DNA from: a bacterium (Candidatus Gribaldobacteria) CG10_big_fil_rev_8_21_14_0_10_37_21
Lineage (GTDB): Bacteria; Patescibacteriota; Minisyncoccia; Minisyncoccales; CG1-02-41-26
Direction of reading: 5' to 3'
DNA length: 11,634 bases
Assembly: GCA_002773495.1 (NCBI GenBank)
Contig: PFAX01000031.1
Location: 1-11,634, forward strand
Shown here: in pieces, positions 5,748 through 11,634 of the stretch
How positions within the stretch are numbered: position 1 is the stretch's first letter
Layout of the letters: every line of letters begins with the position of its first letter
The notes under the pieces: generated by a model
What the model saw: the letters and a program-made list of their open reading frames with translations, nothing else
Databases searched by the model: none
What the model was told of the DNA's origin: nothing
Translations under genes and position numbers: made by a program

Positions 5748-6167
5748 ATGCCAACAATCAACCAATTAGTTAAAACAAAAAGAAAGCAAATCAAAAAAAA
5801 GACCAAAATGAAGGGTCTTACTTTTGGTTTTAATGTTTTAAAAAACAGGCCAATTAAATTTGGCTCCCCCTTTAAAAGGGGGATTTGCACAAAAGTTTTT
5901 ACAGCCACCCCTAAAAAGCCAAACTCGGCCTTAAGAAAGGTAGCTAGAGTGAAGCTTTCTAATGGTAGGGAAGTCACCGCTTATATCCCAGGGGTTGGCC
6001 ATAACTTACAAGAGCATTCAATGGTTTTAATTAGGGGTGGTAGGGTTAAAGATTTACCGGGAGTAAGGTACCATATTGTTAGAGGTCGCTTAGATACAAC
6101 TGGGGTTGTTGGCAGAAAAAATGCAAGGTCAAAGTATGGCGCTAAAAAAGAAAAAGCAAAAAAGTAA
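5748..6167 (+). CDS. rpsL: Ribosomal protein uS12
   Basis: The 139-residue protein starts MPTINQLVKTKRK at ATG 5748; an in-frame extension to 5715 only adds leader and is rejected. It contains the decoding-centre blocks TPKKPNSALRKVARVKL and PGVGHNLQEHS, then GGRVKDLPGVRYHIVRG. Both lysines where streptomycin-resistance changes arise are wild type. It has the longer N-terminal loop (KGLTFGFNVLKNRP) known from Gram-positive and other lineages rather than the short E. coli form. uS12 sits at the 30S A site and controls decoding accuracy. It is the first gene of the operon, with rpsG 3 nt downstream. The gene holds a perfect 19-nt palindrome at 5865-5883. Confidence 0.96.
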   Translation: MPTINQLVKTKRKQIKKKTKMKGLTFGFNVLKNRPIKFGSPFKRGICTKVFTATPKKPNSALRKVARVKLSNGREVTAYIPGVGHNLQEHSMVLIRGGRVKDLPGVRYHIVRGRLDTTGVVGRKNARSKYGAKKEKAKK

Positions 6168-6170
6168 AAT

Positions 6171-6635
6171 ATGGCAAACAAGTTTAAAACAAAAGAATTG
6201 TTACCTGATGCAAAATTTGAGAGTGTTATGGTAGCCAAGTTGATTAACACAATTATGAAAGACGGGAAAAAGTCAGTTGCTCGGGCAATTACCTATCAGG
6301 CCTTTGCTCAAATAGAGAAAGATACCAAACAAGAACCATTGGTTGTTTTTGAAAAGGCAATTAGTGAAGTTTCCCCAAGAGTTGAAGTAAGGCCACAAAG
6401 GGTTGGGGGGGCAACTTATCAAGTACCCAGAGAAGTTAAAGAAAAAAGGGCCTTTGCCTTAGCTTTAAAATGGATTTTAGATACAGCTAAAGCGAAAAAA
6501 GGCAAGGGCCTAGCAGAAAAGTTAGCCCTTGAGATAGAAACAGCGGCCAAGGGCGAGGGTGAGGCGATTAAAAAGAGAGACAATGTTCATAAAATGGCTC
6601 AAGCCAATAAGGCTTTTGCTTATTTAGCAAGATAA
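6171..6635 (+). CDS. rpsG: Ribosomal protein uS7
   Basis: A 154-residue uS7, which nucleates assembly of the 30S head and contacts the E site. The blocks KFESVMVAKLINTIMKDGKKS, the beta-hairpin VRPQRVGGATYQVPREV and the C-terminal KKRDNVHKMAQANKAFAYLAR are diagnostic. Compared with E. coli, the basic MPRR-type N-terminus is replaced by MANKFKTKELLPD, and the end lacks the common HxRW. The gene lies 3 nt after rpsL and 3 nt before fusA, without a Shine-Dalgarno site, so translational coupling is likely. Confidence 0.96.
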   Translation: MANKFKTKELLPDAKFESVMVAKLINTIMKDGKKSVARAITYQAFAQIEKDTKQEPLVVFEKAISEVSPRVEVRPQRVGGATYQVPREVKEKRAFALALKWILDTAKAKKGKGLAEKLALEIETAAKGEGEAIKKRDNVHKMAQANKAFAYLAR

Positions 6636-6638
6636 TTT

Positions 6639-8732
6639 ATGCCAAGAGAACATCCTTTAGACCTAACCCGCAATATTGGGATTATCGCTCATATTGACGC
6701 TGGAAAGACAACAGTTTCAGAGCGAATTTTGTTTTACACGGGCATTTCTCATAAAATAGGCGAAGTTCACGAGGGTGAGGCCACAATGGACTGGATGGAG
6801 CAAGAAAAAGAAAGAGGGATCACTATTACAGCGGCCGCTACAACTTGTTTTTGGACACCCAGAGAAGATAATAAAAAGTACTGGATCAACATTATTGACA
6901 CCCCTGGGCACATTGATTTTACAGCTGAAGTGCAACGGTCTTTGCGGGTTTTAGATGGGGCAGTTGTTGTTTTTGATGGGGTTGCCGGCGTTGAAGCCCA
7001 ATCAGAAACAGTTTGGAGGCAAGCGGACGGTTATAAAGTGCCTCGGATTTGTTTTATCAATAAAATGGATAGAATGGGTGCTAGTTTTGAAAAGAGCTTA
7101 GAGAGTATTTACCAAAAATTAACTAAAAATGCAGTTGCTTTGCAAATTCCTATTGGAGAGGCAGAAGATTTTGAAGGGGTGATTGATTTACTGACTGAAA
7201 AAGCAGTTTATTTTTCAGGTGAAAAGGGGGAAGTTATTGAAGAAAAAGAAATTCCAGAAAATTTAAAAGAAAAGGCAAGCAAATGGAGGACCCAAATGAT
7301 TGAAAAAATAGCTTCAGAAGATAATACTCTTTTAGAGAAGTTTTTAGAAGGTAAAGAAATTTCAATTAAAGAGTTAAAAGATGTTTTAAGAAAAGCAACG
7401 ATTGCAGTTAAATTAGTGCCTGTGTTAACGGGGAGTGCTTTGAAAAACAAAGGCACTCAAAAAGTTTTAGACGCTGCTTGCTGGTATTTACCCTCACCGC
7501 AAGAATTGCTTCCTGTTTCAGGCATTGACCCTGATAATGGACAAATAATAGAAAGAAAACCAAGCGATGGCGAGCCGTTAGCGGCTTTAGTTTTTAAAAT
7601 AGCGACTGACCCTTATGTGGGCACCTTAGCTTTTTTTAGAGTTTATTCAGGAAAACTTTTAAAGGGCTCTTATGTTTATAACCCCTTAACTAGAGAAAAA
7701 GAAAGAATTAGCCGAATTTTAAGAATGCACGCTAATTCAAGAAAAGAAATTGATGAAATTTATGCCGGGGATATTGCAGCTACTGTTGGCTTAAGAAATA
7801 CAATTACTGGCCATACTCTTTGCGATGAAGAGAAGCCAATTATTTTAGAACAATTAGTTTTCCCAGAGCCCGTTATTTCTATTAGAATTGAGCCAAAAAC
7901 AAAAGCTGATCAGGAAAAGCTAATTATGGCTTTAAAGAAGCTTTCTGAAGAAGACCCAACCTTTAGGGTTAAAGAAGATGTTGAAACAGGGGAAACAATT
8001 ATGTCTGGGATGGGAGAATTGCATTTAGATATTTTGGTTGATAGAATGAAAAGAGAGTTTAATGTTGAAGCAAATGTTGGCAAGCCCCAAGTAGCTTATA
8101 AGGAAACAATTTTTGGGGAAGCGCAAGCCGAAACAAAATACATTAAACAATCAGGAGGCAAAGGCCAATATGGGCATGTTTATTTAAAAGTTAAACCAAA
8201 AGACAGGGGTGAGGGTTATGAGTTTGTTAACCAAATTAAAGGGGGGGCTATTCCTCAAGAATATATCCCAGCTGTTAATAAGGGCATTCAAGAGGCCATG
8301 GCAAAAGGTGTTTTAGCTGGTTACCCTTTAGTTGATATAGAGGCCATTTTGTATGATGGTTCATTCCATGAAGTTGATTCTTCAGAAATGGCTTTTAAAA
8401 TAGCGGGGTCTATGGCTTTACAAGAGGCCGTTAAAAGAGCAAAGATAGGTCTTTTAGAGCCAATTATGAAAATTGAAACAACTATTCCTGAAGAATATTT
8501 TGGTGATGTGATTGGTGATTTAAACAGAAGAAGGGGAGTAATTGAAGAAACAACAGAAAGAGTGGGAGCTAGGGTAATTAGGGGCAAAGTACCTTTGTCT
8601 GAAATGTTTGGTTACGCAACTTCTTTGCGAAGCTTGACACAGGGCCGAGGAAGCTTTACAATGGAGTTTGAGCGTTATGATAAAACCCCAGAGAATATAA
8701 CGCAACAAATAATTGAGGGCAGAAGAGTTTAA
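6639..8732 (+). CDS. fusA: Elongation factor G
   Basis: A 697-residue translational GTPase of full EF-G length. The G domain has AHIDAGKTT (17-25), the switch region EKERGITITAAATT, DTPGH (87-91) and NKMD (141-144). Domain II follows, then domain IV with GGKGQYGHVYLKVKP and the C-terminal fold ending GRGSFTMEFERYDKTPENI. It drives tRNA-mRNA translocation and, with RRF, ribosome recycling. The G2 segment lacks any EF-G2-like change. ATG 6639 follows the rpsG stop by 3 nt. Leucine is mostly TTA, unlike the accessory operon at the left. Confidence 0.97.
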   Translation: MPREHPLDLTRNIGIIAHIDAGKTTVSERILFYTGISHKIGEVHEGEATMDWMEQEKERGITITAAATTCFWTPREDNKKYWINIIDTPGHIDFTAEVQRSLRVLDGAVVVFDGVAGVEAQSETVWRQADGYKVPRICFINKMDRMGASFEKSLESIYQKLTKNAVALQIPIGEAEDFEGVIDLLTEKAVYFSGEKGEVIEEKEIPENLKEKASKWRTQMIEKIASEDNTLLEKFLEGKEISIKELKDVLRKATIAVKLVPVLTGSALKNKGTQKVLDAACWYLPSPQELLPVSGIDPDNGQIIERKPSDGEPLAALVFKIATDPYVGTLAFFRVYSGKLLKGSYVYNPLTREKERISRILRMHANSRKEIDEIYAGDIAATVGLRNTITGHTLCDEEKPIILEQLVFPEPVISIRIEPKTKADQEKLIMALKKLSEEDPTFRVKEDVETGETIMSGMGELHLDILVDRMKREFNVEANVGKPQVAYKETIFGEAQAETKYIKQSGGKGQYGHVYLKVKPKDRGEGYEFVNQIKGGAIPQEYIPAVNKGIQEAMAKGVLAGYPLVDIEAILYDGSFHEVDSSEMAFKIAGSMALQEAVKRAKIGLLEPIMKIETTIPEEYFGDVIGDLNRRRGVIEETTERVGARVIRGKVPLSEMFGYATSLRSLTQGRGSFTMEFERYDKTPENITQQIIEGRRV

Positions 8733-8736
8733 AAAT

Positions 8737-9009
8737 ATGAATTTTAATCAATTTCAAAAATTTATTCCTAAAAATGGTGAAAGAATTATTTTTGTTGAGG
8801 AGGGCTCTCCTAAATCAGTTTTAGTTTCTTTTGAGGATTATCAAGAAATGTCAGGAACCAAAGAAGAAAACCAGACAGAGCCAGGCAAAGAAAAAGCAGA
8901 ACAACCTAAGGAAGAAATTAGCACAAATAATGAAGTAATTCCTGAAGAGGGTTTTACTATGCAAGGCCAAGAAAAAACAGAACTTACCCTAGATGATTTA
9001 CCTTTTTAA
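8737..9009 (+). CDS. Small acidic protein with Phd/YefM-like N-terminus, between EF-G and EF-Tu
   Basis: A 90-residue protein starting at ATG 8737, 4 nt after the fusA stop; a TTG at 8713 inside fusA is less likely. The first 40 residues (IPKNGERIIFVEEGSPKSVLVSFEDYQEM) look like the dimerisation strand-turn-strand of Phd/YefM 'prevent-host-death' proteins: a basic or acidic strand, a G-x-P turn, a hydrophobic strand, then an FEDYQ helix. The rest is a Glu/Lys/Gln-rich, probably disordered linker and a hydrophobic-acidic tail, LTLDDLPF. No toxin gene is adjacent, so an antitoxin role is not supported. Its place in the str operon suggests constitutive expression with EF-G. Function unknown. Confidence 0.72.
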   Translation: MNFNQFQKFIPKNGERIIFVEEGSPKSVLVSFEDYQEMSGTKEENQTEPGKEKAEQPKEEISTNNEVIPEEGFTMQGQEKTELTLDDLPF

Positions 9010-9019
9010 GAAAAAAACC

Positions 9020-9047
9020 TTGACTTTTTATTTTATTTGCTTATTAT
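9020..9047 (+). promoter_or_regulatory. tuf promoter
   Basis: TTGACT (9020-9025), a 16-bp spacer and TATTAT (9042-9047) lie just after the small-gene stop. The predicted start near 9054 leaves a leader of about 180 nt before the tuf ATG, filled by fold-back repeat copy B. Confidence 0.68.
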
Positions 9048-9094
9048 TAAGATAAGAGTGTAGATTTTATAATATCTGCAATTTTATTTTTATT

Positions 9095-9217
9095 AAAAAT
9101 CCAAAGTTTAAAAACTAAATGTCAAATCAAACTTCAAGCCCCAATGCTAAATGTTTTCATTGGATATTGGGATTTTAAACTTGTTTTGTCATTTTGATTT
9201 TATCATTTGGGTTTAAA
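9095..9217. repeat. Fold-back repeat copy B in the tuf leader
   Basis: Arms 9117-9153 and 9158-9194 are inverted repeats that agree at 26 of 37 positions around a 4-nt TTTT loop. The imperfect pairing continues outward (AATCCAAA at 9098 against TTTGGGTTT at 9206). The transcript could form one long hairpin of about 50 bp shortly before the tuf start codon. No reading frame is present. The AT-rich AATCCAAA style and fold-back form resemble copy A at 3466-3645, which suggests one intergenic repeat family. Confidence 0.68.
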
Positions 9218-9232
9218 ATTAACAAAAAATAT

Positions 9233-10432
9233 ATGGCTGAAAAAGCAAAGTTCGAAAGAACAAAACCACATTTAAATATTGGCACGATTGGTCATGTTGA
9301 CCACGGCAAAACAACCTTAACTGCCGCTATTTTAAAGTATTCTAAGTTAAAGGGTTGGAAAGCGTCTGATAAGGGCGTTGGTGAAATTGATTCAGCCCCA
9401 GAAGAAAAGGAGAGGGGCGTTACTATTAATATTTGTCATACTGAATTTGAATCAGAAAAGAGGCACTATGCTTTGATCGATTGCCCTGGTCATGCTGACT
9501 ATATTAAAAATATGATTACAGGAGCGGCACAAATGGATGGTGGCATTTTGCTTGTTTCGGCCGCTGAAGGCCCTATGCCTCAAACCAGAGAGCATGTTTT
9601 ATTAGCTAATCAGGTAGGATTACCTTCTTTAATGATTTTTTTGAATAAAGTTGATCAGGTTGATGACCCAGAAATGATTGAGTTAGTAGAATCAGAATTA
9701 AGAGAGCTTTTAAAGAAATATGACTTTCCGGGAGATACCACCCCAATTATCAGGGGTTCAGCTTTGAAGGCCTTAGAAGCTACTTCAGCTGACGATGAGG
9801 CGATGAAGCCGATTGCTGAATTAATCAAGGCAGTAGATGAATATATTAAAGAACCACCTCGAAAGATAGATGCGCCCTTCTTAATGGCTGTTGAAGATGT
9901 TTTCTCTATTGAAGGCAGGGGCACGGTGGCTACAGGACGAGTTGAAAGAGGTATTATTAAAGCAGGCGAGGAAGTAGCAATCGTAGGCATCAAGGACACA
10001 ATTAAAACAGTGGCTACTTCAGTTGAAATGTTCCAAAAAACCCTTGATGAAGGCAGGGCAGGTGATAATGTGGGTATTTTGTTAAGAGGTTTAAAGAAAG
10101 AAGATATTGAAAGGGGTCAGGTTTTAGCTAAACCTGGATCTGTTACCCCTCATGCTGAATTTGAAGCTGAAATCTATGCCTTAACTAAGGATGAAGGTGG
10201 CAGGCACACCCCATTTTTTGCAGGGTATAAACCTCAATTCTTTATTAGAACTTGCGATGTAACTGGTGATGTTATCTTGCCTGAAGGAGTTGAAATGGTG
10301 ATGCCGGGTGATACCGTGAATGTTACAGTGAAGCTTATTACTCCAGTTGCCTTAGAAGATAAACAGAAATTTGCTATTAGAGAAGGTGGCAGAACTGTCG
10401 GGGCTGGTGTGGTGACTAAGATTATTAAATAA
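9233..10432 (+). CDS. tuf: Elongation factor Tu
   Basis: A 399-residue EF-Tu starting MAEKAKFERTKPHLNIGTIGH at ATG 9233; an upstream in-frame start at 9194 only adds leader sequence. GHVDHGKTT (20-28), DCPGH (83-87) and NKVD (138-141) form the GTP site; His87 is the catalytic histidine. Domains II and III contain GRVERG and the HTPFFAGYKPQFFIRTCDVTGD block. It delivers aminoacyl-tRNA to the ribosome. A short lineage-type insertion (KLKGWKASDKGVGEID) replaces the usual segment before APEEKERG. Its own promoter and leader separate it from fusA; rpsJ follows after 41 nt. Confidence 0.97.
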   Translation: MAEKAKFERTKPHLNIGTIGHVDHGKTTLTAAILKYSKLKGWKASDKGVGEIDSAPEEKERGVTINICHTEFESEKRHYALIDCPGHADYIKNMITGAAQMDGGILLVSAAEGPMPQTREHVLLANQVGLPSLMIFLNKVDQVDDPEMIELVESELRELLKKYDFPGDTTPIIRGSALKALEATSADDEAMKPIAELIKAVDEYIKEPPRKIDAPFLMAVEDVFSIEGRGTVATGRVERGIIKAGEEVAIVGIKDTIKTVATSVEMFQKTLDEGRAGDNVGILLRGLKKEDIERGQVLAKPGSVTPHAEFEAEIYALTKDEGGRHTPFFAGYKPQFFIRTCDVTGDVILPEGVEMVMPGDTVNVTVKLITPVALEDKQKFAIREGGRTVGAGVVTKIIK

Positions 10433-10473
10433 TTATTAACAAGTTGACTTTAAGTTAACTACCAATCGAATAA

Positions 10474-10830
10474 ATGCCAGAAGAAACTGAAAAAAATAAA
10501 GAGAAAGTCAAAGAAACAGAGCACAAACCTGTTTTAAGGATTAAGTTAAGGTCTTATGATAGTAAGGTTATTGACGCTTCATGCCGGCAAATTGCTGAAA
10601 TTGCTACTAGAGCAGCTGTTGGAATAGTGGGGCCAGTGCCTTTACCAACTGAAATTAAGAAGTATACAGTTAATCGGTCAACCTTTGTTCATAAAGATGC
10701 CAGGGAGCAGTTTGAAATGAGGGTGCATAAAAGATTAGTCGAAGTGCGAAGCCCGAATCCAAGGTTTATTGAATCGCTAAGGGACTTGACCCTACCAACG
10801 GGAGTAGAAATTGAAATTAAAACCGTTTAA
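10474..10830 (+). CDS. rpsJ: Ribosomal protein uS10 with charged N-terminal extension
   Basis: A 118-residue uS10. LRIKLRSYDSKVIDASCRQI, GPVPLPTEIKKYTVNRSTFVHKDAREQFEMRVHKR and the C-terminal LPTGVEIEIK identify it. It belongs to the 30S head and, as NusE, to antitermination complexes. The family is usually about 100-105 residues, so roughly 18 residues (a Glu/Lys-rich stretch, EETEKNKEKVKETEHK) are extra at the N-terminus. ATG 10474 has no Shine-Dalgarno site, and a later start codon before LRIK is not present. It follows tuf, a common S10 arrangement, but the link to rplC is broken by 393 bp of repeats and hairpins. Confidence 0.94.
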   Translation: MPEETEKNKEKVKETEHKPVLRIKLRSYDSKVIDASCRQIAEIATRAAVGIVGPVPLPTEIKKYTVNRSTFVHKDAREQFEMRVHKRLVEVRSPNPRFIESLRDLTLPTGVEIEIKTV

Positions 10831-10834
10831 GAGG

Positions 10835-10894
10835 TAGGACAAGGATAGGACATAAGTAGGACATAAAAAATGTCCATAGGACAGAGGTAGGACA
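10835..10894 (+). repeat. Five direct TAGGACA repeats, mostly 11 bp apart
   Basis: TAGGACA occurs at 10835, 10846, 10857, 10877 and 10888. The first three starts are 11 bp apart and so are the last two, placing each group on one helix face. The 20-bp middle gap contains the reverse complement ATGTCC (10870-10875), which forms a 6-bp hairpin with GGACAT (10859-10864). The array starts 4 nt after the rpsJ stop. It could be an operator array, an RNA-binding site or a decaying tandem repeat. Confidence 0.8.
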
Positions 10895-10922
10895 TTTAAC
10901 ACAACAATTTTAAGAATATGGT

Positions 10923-10977
10923 TCAAAGCACTAATGCTTAAAAAACATTAAAGCTTTGAGAGAATTACATTTTTTTC
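10923..10977 (+). terminator. Compound hairpin with trailing T-run after rpsJ
   Basis: TCAAAGC (10923-10929) pairs with GCTTTGA (10953-10959), and inside it TAATG (10932-10936) pairs with CATTA (10946-10950) across a small internal loop. A run of seven T's follows at 10969-10975, about ten bases after the stem. The gap makes it a weak intrinsic terminator; it may be an mRNA-stabilising end. Confidence 0.45.
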
Positions 10978-10998
10978 TAAAGAACAGATTACTACTAA

Positions 10999-11176
10999 AG
11001 AGGTGGCTGTAAAATTATTTCGTAGCGAAATTTTAGATTTTCGAGCGAAGCAAGGAAGGTGAGTAAAAAGGTTTGAAGGTGTAGCCATAGCTACATTGAA
11101 AAACTTTTTACGAAACCTGACAAAGCTGGAGCCGAAAATATAAAATTACAGCAGAAATAATTTTACAGCCAGCTCT
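10999..11176. mobile_element. 178-bp symmetric palindromic element (MITE-like) between rpsJ and rplC
   Basis: The terminal inverted repeats 10999-11021 and 11154-11176 match at 22 of 23 positions. Inner matched pairs are 11029-11043 with 11133-11147 (14 of 15), GTAAAAAG (11063-11070) with CTTTTTAC (11104-11111), and the apex TGTAGC-cata-GCTACA (11080-11095). The apex lies exactly midway between the outer ends, so the whole element is one palindrome that has diverged little. It has no transposase or reading frame. Size, TIRs and symmetry fit a non-autonomous miniature element, or a structural RNA element. No clear target-site duplication is seen. Confidence 0.72.
11117..11144 (+). promoter_or_regulatory. 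Promoter within the palindromic element, pointing at rplC
   Basis: CTGACA (11117-11122) and TATAAA (11139-11144) are separated by 16 bp. Transcription from about 11151 would read through the right terminal repeat and the downstream hairpin into rplC, with a leader of about 73 nt. It lies in the right half only; the left half does not show an equivalent outward promoter. Confidence 0.55.
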
Positions 11177-11206
11177 AAAAACACTGGGTAGTTTGCCAGT
11201 GTTTTT
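11177..11206 (+). terminator. Intrinsic-terminator-like hairpin before rplC (possible attenuator)
   Basis: AAAAACACTGG (11177-11187) and CCAGTGTTTTT (11196-11206) are perfect 11-bp arms around an 8-nt loop and end in a T-run. The Shine-Dalgarno AGGAG (11210-11214) starts 4 nt later. A terminator this close to a start codon either ends rpsJ-side transcription or attenuates rplC. Confidence 0.75.
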
Positions 11207-11223
11207 GTTAGGAGATAAGAAAT

Positions 11224-11634
11224 ATGGCTTTTTTAATCGCAAAAAAAATAGAAATGACGCAAACCTTTAATCAAGAAGGGAATGCCGTTCCAGTAACGCT
11301 TTTACAAGCAGGGCCTTGCGTTATAACGCAAATAAAAACCAAAGACAAACCCGCCTCCGCTAAAGCTACTGCGGGCAAGGATGGTTATGATGCGGTGCAG
11401 CTTGGTTTTTTACAAAAAACAAAGCATTTAAAGAAAACAGATAATAAAAAACCATTTAAACATATTAAAGAATTTAAAGTTGATTTAAAGGAACAACTTG
11501 CCAAAAAGATTGATTTAGGTGATGAGTTTAGGGTTGATATTTTTAAAGAGGGCGATCTTGTCCAAGTTGCCGGTATTTCTAAAGGAAAGGGTTTTCAAGG
11601 AGGTGTTAAAAGATGGGGTTTTAAAGGCAGAAAC
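11224..11634 (+). CDS. rplC: Ribosomal protein uL3, N-terminal part (3' end outside window), with inserted PASAKATAGK peptide
   Basis: 137 codons are visible up to the right edge. MAFLIAKKIEMTQTFNQEGNAVPVTLLQAG and the block VAGISKGKGFQGGVKRWGFKGRN identify uL3, an early-assembling 50S protein near the peptidyl-transferase centre. The start ATG 11224 has AGGAG 9 nt upstream, the only strong Shine-Dalgarno site in the window. Between KTKD and DGYDAVQLG, where other uL3 proteins run almost directly from a V-K segment into DGY, residues 43-52 (PASAKATAGK, 11350-11379) are extra. They are encoded by a GC-richer stretch framed by CCCGC and GCGGG. This looks like a small repeat inserted in frame. 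rplC normally heads the rest of the S10 operon, presumably continuing to the right. Confidence 0.93.
   Translation, partial: MAFLIAKKIEMTQTFNQEGNAVPVTLLQAGPCVITQIKTKDKPASAKATAGKDGYDAVQLGFLQKTKHLKKTDNKKPFKHIKEFKVDLKEQLAKKIDLGDEFRVDIFKEGDLVQVAGISKGKGFQGGVKRWGFKGRN
11350..11379 (+). repeat. 30-bp in-frame palindromic repeat insert in rplC
   Basis: CCCGC (11350-11354) and GCGGG (11371-11375) are inverted, with GCT-aa-AGC (11359-11366) at the centre. The stretch is far richer in GC than its surroundings. The codons AAAGAC before it and AAGGAT after it both read Lys-Asp, possibly a duplicated target. It resembles palindromic coding inserts such as the Rickettsia RPEs, and I recall the peptide ASAKATAGK from CPR proteins. 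Confidence 0.65.

Noticed and set aside
8737..9009. Toxin-antitoxin system at the Phd-like gene
   Set aside because: No toxin gene is adjacent; the neighbours are fusA and tuf.
9194..9232. N-terminal extension of tuf
   Set aside because: EF-Tu homology starts at ATG 9233; the upstream codons belong to the fold-back leader.
10442..10472. Near-palindrome and TTGACT before rpsJ as an rpsJ promoter or operator
   Set aside because: The matching -10 would fall at the rpsJ start codon with no leader, and the palindrome has a mismatch and a 1-nt centre; chance in AT-rich DNA is likely.
10835..10894. CRISPR array
   Set aside because: The repeat unit is only 7 bp with 4-bp spacers and there are no cas genes, so it is not CRISPR.
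10918..10942. Short ORF starting at 10918 after the TAGGACA array
   Set aside because: Only seven codons before TAA; no support.

Overview
The window is AT-rich and joins two unlike parts: a compact accessory operon (positions 1-3019) and a stretch of core translation genes (from about 3100 to the right edge). Candidate Phyla Radiation / Patescibacteria, probably Parcubacteria-like, is the best guess for the host. The reasons are the AT-rich sequence, TAA as the stop of every complete gene, almost no Shine-Dalgarno sites, AT-rich fold-back repeats between genes, and a PASAKATAGK peptide inserted in ribosomal protein L3, a pattern I recall from such genomes. This placement is an inference.

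Positions 1-3019 (+) hold six tightly packed genes: the C-terminal part of an ArsR-family metalloregulator, a CPTC mini-thioredoxin, a DUF318/ArsP-like permease, a membrane-anchored CWSC thioredoxin-fold protein (ArsF-like), a CcdA-like membrane protein with two intramembrane cysteines (ArsG-like) and a degenerate cupin. Together they look like a metalloid or organoarsenical response operon with a built-in transmembrane thiol relay. A seventh reading frame (3055) starts like the other operon genes but runs into the 3' end of a tRNA-Pro(GGG) gene, which suggests that the operon was joined or inserted there.

Positions 3100-3455 (-) carry tRNA-Pro and rpmB (a cysteine-rich L28). A fold-back repeat follows, then an unrecognised 327-aa protein (3754-4737) with an internal Tat-like segment and TraB/ChaN-like features, then an M50 site-2 protease (4956-5573).

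Positions 5668-10830 (+) are the str region: a strong promoter, rpsL, rpsG, fusA, a small Phd-like protein, then tuf behind its own promoter and a long leader that forms a fold-back hairpin, then rpsJ. Between rpsJ and rplC lies an unusual 393-bp intergenic region. It holds five TAGGACA repeats largely at 11-bp spacing, a terminator-like hairpin, and a symmetric 178-bp palindromic (MITE-like) element carrying a promoter that points at rplC. An intrinsic-terminator-like hairpin then sits directly before the Shine-Dalgarno site of rplC, which runs off the right edge.
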